From: Paenibacillus sp. JQZ6Y-1
Lineage (GTDB): Bacteria > Bacillota > Bacilli > Paenibacillales > Paenibacillaceae
Length of the DNA stretch: 64,000 nt
Assembly (NCBI RefSeq): GCF_040719145.1
Contig: NZ_JBFDUZ010000003.1
Coordinates: 124,001 to 188,000 of the forward strand
Reading direction: 5' to 3'
Each line of letters begins with the position of its first letter. The first letter of the stretch is position 1. This document shows, piece by piece, positions 62,277-64,000 of the stretch. The notes beneath the pieces were generated by a model. That model was not told where the DNA came from. It saw nothing but the letters and a program-made list of their open reading frames with translations, and ran no database searches. The translations under genes and the position numbers were made by a program.

Positions 62277-62945
62277 TTATGCAACTAGATGACGAATACT
62301 TTCAAATGCAACAGTCGGGTCCTGGAATTCCATGTTGCGGAATGCCACCATGGACAGCAGGAACATGATTGCTACAACCACGAAGATGGTCATACAGATA
62401 TAGCTGGATACACGCTGCGCGCGCGGTCCTACCGTAATGCCCCACGTAACGAGGAAGGACCAGAGTCCGTTAGAAAAGTGGAACGATGCGGAAACAACGC
62501 CGATCGCGTACAATACAAAGGTAACGGGATTGGTCATAATATTGTGCATGATCCCGCCAAGCTGTTCATGCGTAACATTGCCCAGAGCAACTTGGAAACG
62601 TGTATCGTACACGTGCCATGCCACATAGACGAATGTAATAACACCGGTTACACGCTGAAGCGTATACCGCCAGTTGCGTTCATTGCCAAAATGGTTATTG
62701 TTCGGCTTCGCCTGATAAGCGATATACAGCCCGTAAATACCGTGATACAGCAGTGGCAAGAAGATAAACACAAGTTCCAAAACGAGGACCAGCGGCAAAC
62801 CGTTCAAAAATGCCACGCCTGCGTCAAAGGATTCCTTTCCCCCTTCGTATGCGGAAAAGTTGGTGATCATATGCTCGATAAAGAACAATCCGAGCGGAAT
62901 GATCCCGAGCAGCGAGTGCAGCCTTCTGGCGTAGAAGCCTTTCAT
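62277..62945 (-). CDS. sdhC: Succinate dehydrogenase cytochrome b558 subunit
   Basis: Membrane anchor of complex II, 222 residues with five hydrophobic segments and conserved His residues (His10, His21, His69, His116 or nearby) that hold two hemes; it passes electrons to menaquinone. The length and the start YARRLHSLLGIIPLGLFFIEH match the Bacillus-type single-chain anchor, so sdhD is not needed. GAAAGGGG precedes the ATG. First gene of the operon, facing away from the LysR-type gene. Confidence 0.95.
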   Translation of the reverse strand: MKGFYARRLHSLLGIIPLGLFFIEHMITNFSAYEGGKESFDAGVAFLNGLPLVLVLELVFIFLPLLYHGIYGLYIAYQAKPNNNHFGNERNWRYTLQRVTGVITFVYVAWHVYDTRFQVALGNVTHEQLGGIMHNIMTNPVTFVLYAIGVVSASFHFSNGLWSFLVTWGITVGPRAQRVSSYICMTIFVVVAIMFLLSMVAFRNMEFQDPTVAFESIRHLVA

Positions 62946-63178
62946 GAATGACGTTCCCCTTTCATAATAAGAGCGTTTTCATTGCGACAAGCATGTAAAA
63001 TGCCGCCTAGACTCGGATAGACGGTAATGGATCGGACCTCCGGCTACCCTTGCATAGGAAGTTCCCCATCTTCCGTAGCGTTGCAACCTGTTATTTAGAA
63101 ATCAGCGTATTTTGACGTTACAGACACTCCATTTGAGGAGGCTGTCACATAAAATTACGTTGTGAACAAGTTGTGTCT

Positions 63179-63208
63179 TTTTCATGTTACTCTAAATTGT
63201 CTTATAAT
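63179..63208 (+). promoter_or_regulatory. Sigma-A promoter of the LysR-type gene
   Basis: TTTTCA (63179-63184) and a perfect TATAAT (63203-63208) with an 18-nt spacer, 63 bp upstream of the start codon. Confidence 0.5.
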
Positions 63209-63218
63209 GGAATTGCAA

Positions 63219-63238
63219 TATAATTATTAATTGTTATA
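63219..63238. promoter_or_regulatory. Dyad TATAA-N2-ATTAAT-N2-TTATA, candidate LysR binding site
   Basis: A 20-bp imperfect palindrome (TATAATTATTAATTGTTATA) just downstream of the LysR promoter. LysR proteins bind AT-rich dyads of the T-N11-A kind near their own promoter, so autoregulation is possible; AT richness makes chance likely. Confidence 0.35.
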
Positions 63239-63271
63239 ACTTTTTTGCATAAGAGAGGAGACTTTTGTCAG

Positions 63272-64000
63272 ATGATTGAAGATCTGGATGTGTTTGCAGT
63301 CGTTGTGGAGCAATCTAGCCTCAACCAGGCTTCACGACTGCTCAACCTGTCGCAACCTGCCTTATCGCGTAAAATTGCCAAATTGGAGGAACAGCTGGGC
63401 GTATCGCTGTTCAATCGTAACGGAAAGCGGCTGGAGCTAACCGCCATCGGGCGGCTAACGTATACATTTGCACTAGAACAGCGTCAGCAGCAGCTGCGCT
63501 TTTTACAAAGTCTGAATCGGTATAAGTCAGAAGAACAAACCACCGTCACCTTCGGCGCTAGCCTGACTACATTGCAAACGACGATGCCACCACTCGTCCG
63601 CAGCTTTACCGAAAAGCATCCGTATGCCGAAGTGAAGCTGATTACAGGCAAGACCCATGAGATTGTCAATGACATTCGTGACAAGCGGGCAGACATCGGC
63701 ATCGTCGCTTCGTCGATTCATGAATCGGGCTTAGTATGCGCGCCGCTGTTCGACGATCATCTGGAACTGGTTATTCCCAAAAGTCATCCGCTGGCTGACC
63801 AAAAACAGCCGGGTATGCAAAGTTTACAAGGATTGCCGATGATTATGTTTTCCAAAGGCACGTGGTATCGCAAGCTGATCGACGATGTATTCCACCGTTA
63901 TATGGTGATGCCGGATCTGCGGATGGAGATCGATTCGTTTGAAGCAATCGTTCGTTTGCTGCCGATCTGTATGGCGGCGGCACTGCTACCACGCTCGTAT
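63272..64000 (+). CDS. LysR family transcriptional regulator, 3'-truncated by the window
   Basis: The frame runs from the ATG at 63272 (GAGAGGAG upstream) to the end of the window without a stop; 243 residues of about 300 are visible. The N-terminal winged helix (about 1-60) reads DLDVFAVVVEQSSLNQASRLLNLSQPALSRKI, and the inducer domain starts near residue 90. It is divergent from sdhCAB, which is therefore a possible target, as is the usual self-regulation. It does not look like CcpC by sequence at the N terminus, so citrate-cycle control is only suggested by position. Confidence 0.93.
   Translation, partial: MIEDLDVFAVVVEQSSLNQASRLLNLSQPALSRKIAKLEEQLGVSLFNRNGKRLELTAIGRLTYTFALEQRQQQLRFLQSLNRYKSEEQTTVTFGASLTTLQTTMPPLVRSFTEKHPYAEVKLITGKTHEIVNDIRDKRADIGIVASSIHESGLVCAPLFDDHLELVIPKSHPLADQKQPGMQSLQGLPMIMFSKGTWYRKLIDDVFHRYMVMPDLRMEIDSFEAIVRLLPICMAAALLPRSY

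Larger units (their letters stand above)
62946..63271. other. Divergent sdh/LysR control region
   Basis: About 330 bp with the promoter of the LysR-type gene (63179-63208) and a dyad at 63219-63238. The sdh promoter must lie here too, but I cannot place it with confidence. Confidence 0.55.

Overview
The window reads as a chromosomal stretch of a Gram-positive, spore-former-type Firmicute, most probably a Paenibacillus. The pointers are strong AGGAGG ribosome sites, an S-layer-homology (SLH) surface protein, a YesM/YesN-type two-component system next to a sugar ABC transporter that lacks its own ATPase, an EcsAB pair, alanine dehydrogenase beside a PucR-type regulator, and a three-gene succinate dehydrogenase (sdhCAB). 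No rRNA, tRNA, CRISPR array, prophage or insertion sequence was recognised. Species assignment is inference.

Layout. 1-5.6 kb: the end of a GH105 unsaturated-glucuronyl hydrolase, then stress chaperones on the minus strand (clpB, a CbpA-type DnaJ protein, a small heat-shock protein with CtsR-like operators). 5.8-12.4 kb: an AraC regulator divergent from an EamA exporter, a CE7 esterase, small membrane proteins and two GNAT acetyltransferases. 12.5-17 kb: a cytochrome P450 ending in a 13-copy octamer repeat, a secreted protein with duplicated NTF2-like domains, and an AEC-family carrier. 17-25.4 kb: a Nudix/histidine-phosphatase pair, psd, a 39-codon Arg-rich small ORF, an AraC regulator, a MocR-type regulator with a 16-copy hexamer repeat in front of it, a PNPOx-like flavoprotein and an aminotransferase. 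25.7-34.3 kb: a large SLH surface protein and a complete branched-chain amino-acid ABC transporter (liv).

34.8-43 kb is a carbohydrate module on the minus strand: binding lipoprotein, two permeases, sensor kinase and AraC-type response regulator in one tight operon, with a GH130 mannoside-phosphorylase-like gene upstream. 43.4-46.2 kb: ald and its probable PucR-type activator, followed by an overlooked 48-codon ORF. 46.3-51.5 kb: ecsAB, a DEAD-box helicase, an SDR oxidoreductase and a stand-alone CheX-like protein. 51.8-59.4 kb: a LysR regulator, PHP histidinol-phosphatase-like enzyme, EamA transporter, GNAT, two metallophosphoesterases (one with a Tat signal), a DUF3891 protein and an AAC(3)-family acetyltransferase. 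59.5-64 kb: sdhCAB, divergent from a LysR gene cut off by the window end.

Most of the content is ordinary core and accessory metabolism. I did not find a clear new multi-gene system. The points most worth a second look are four unrelated perfect tandem repeats at intergenic or 5'/3'-flanking positions, a 110-bp inverted-repeat element with a related half-copy 12 kb away, two unreported small ORFs (19893-20012 and 44818-44964), paired CtsR-like boxes at hsp20 (one inside the 3' end of the neighbouring gene), and a direct-repeat candidate operator for the sugar two-component system. Where an upstream ATG overlaps the Shine-Dalgarno sequence, I chose the next in-frame start; this affects many entries.
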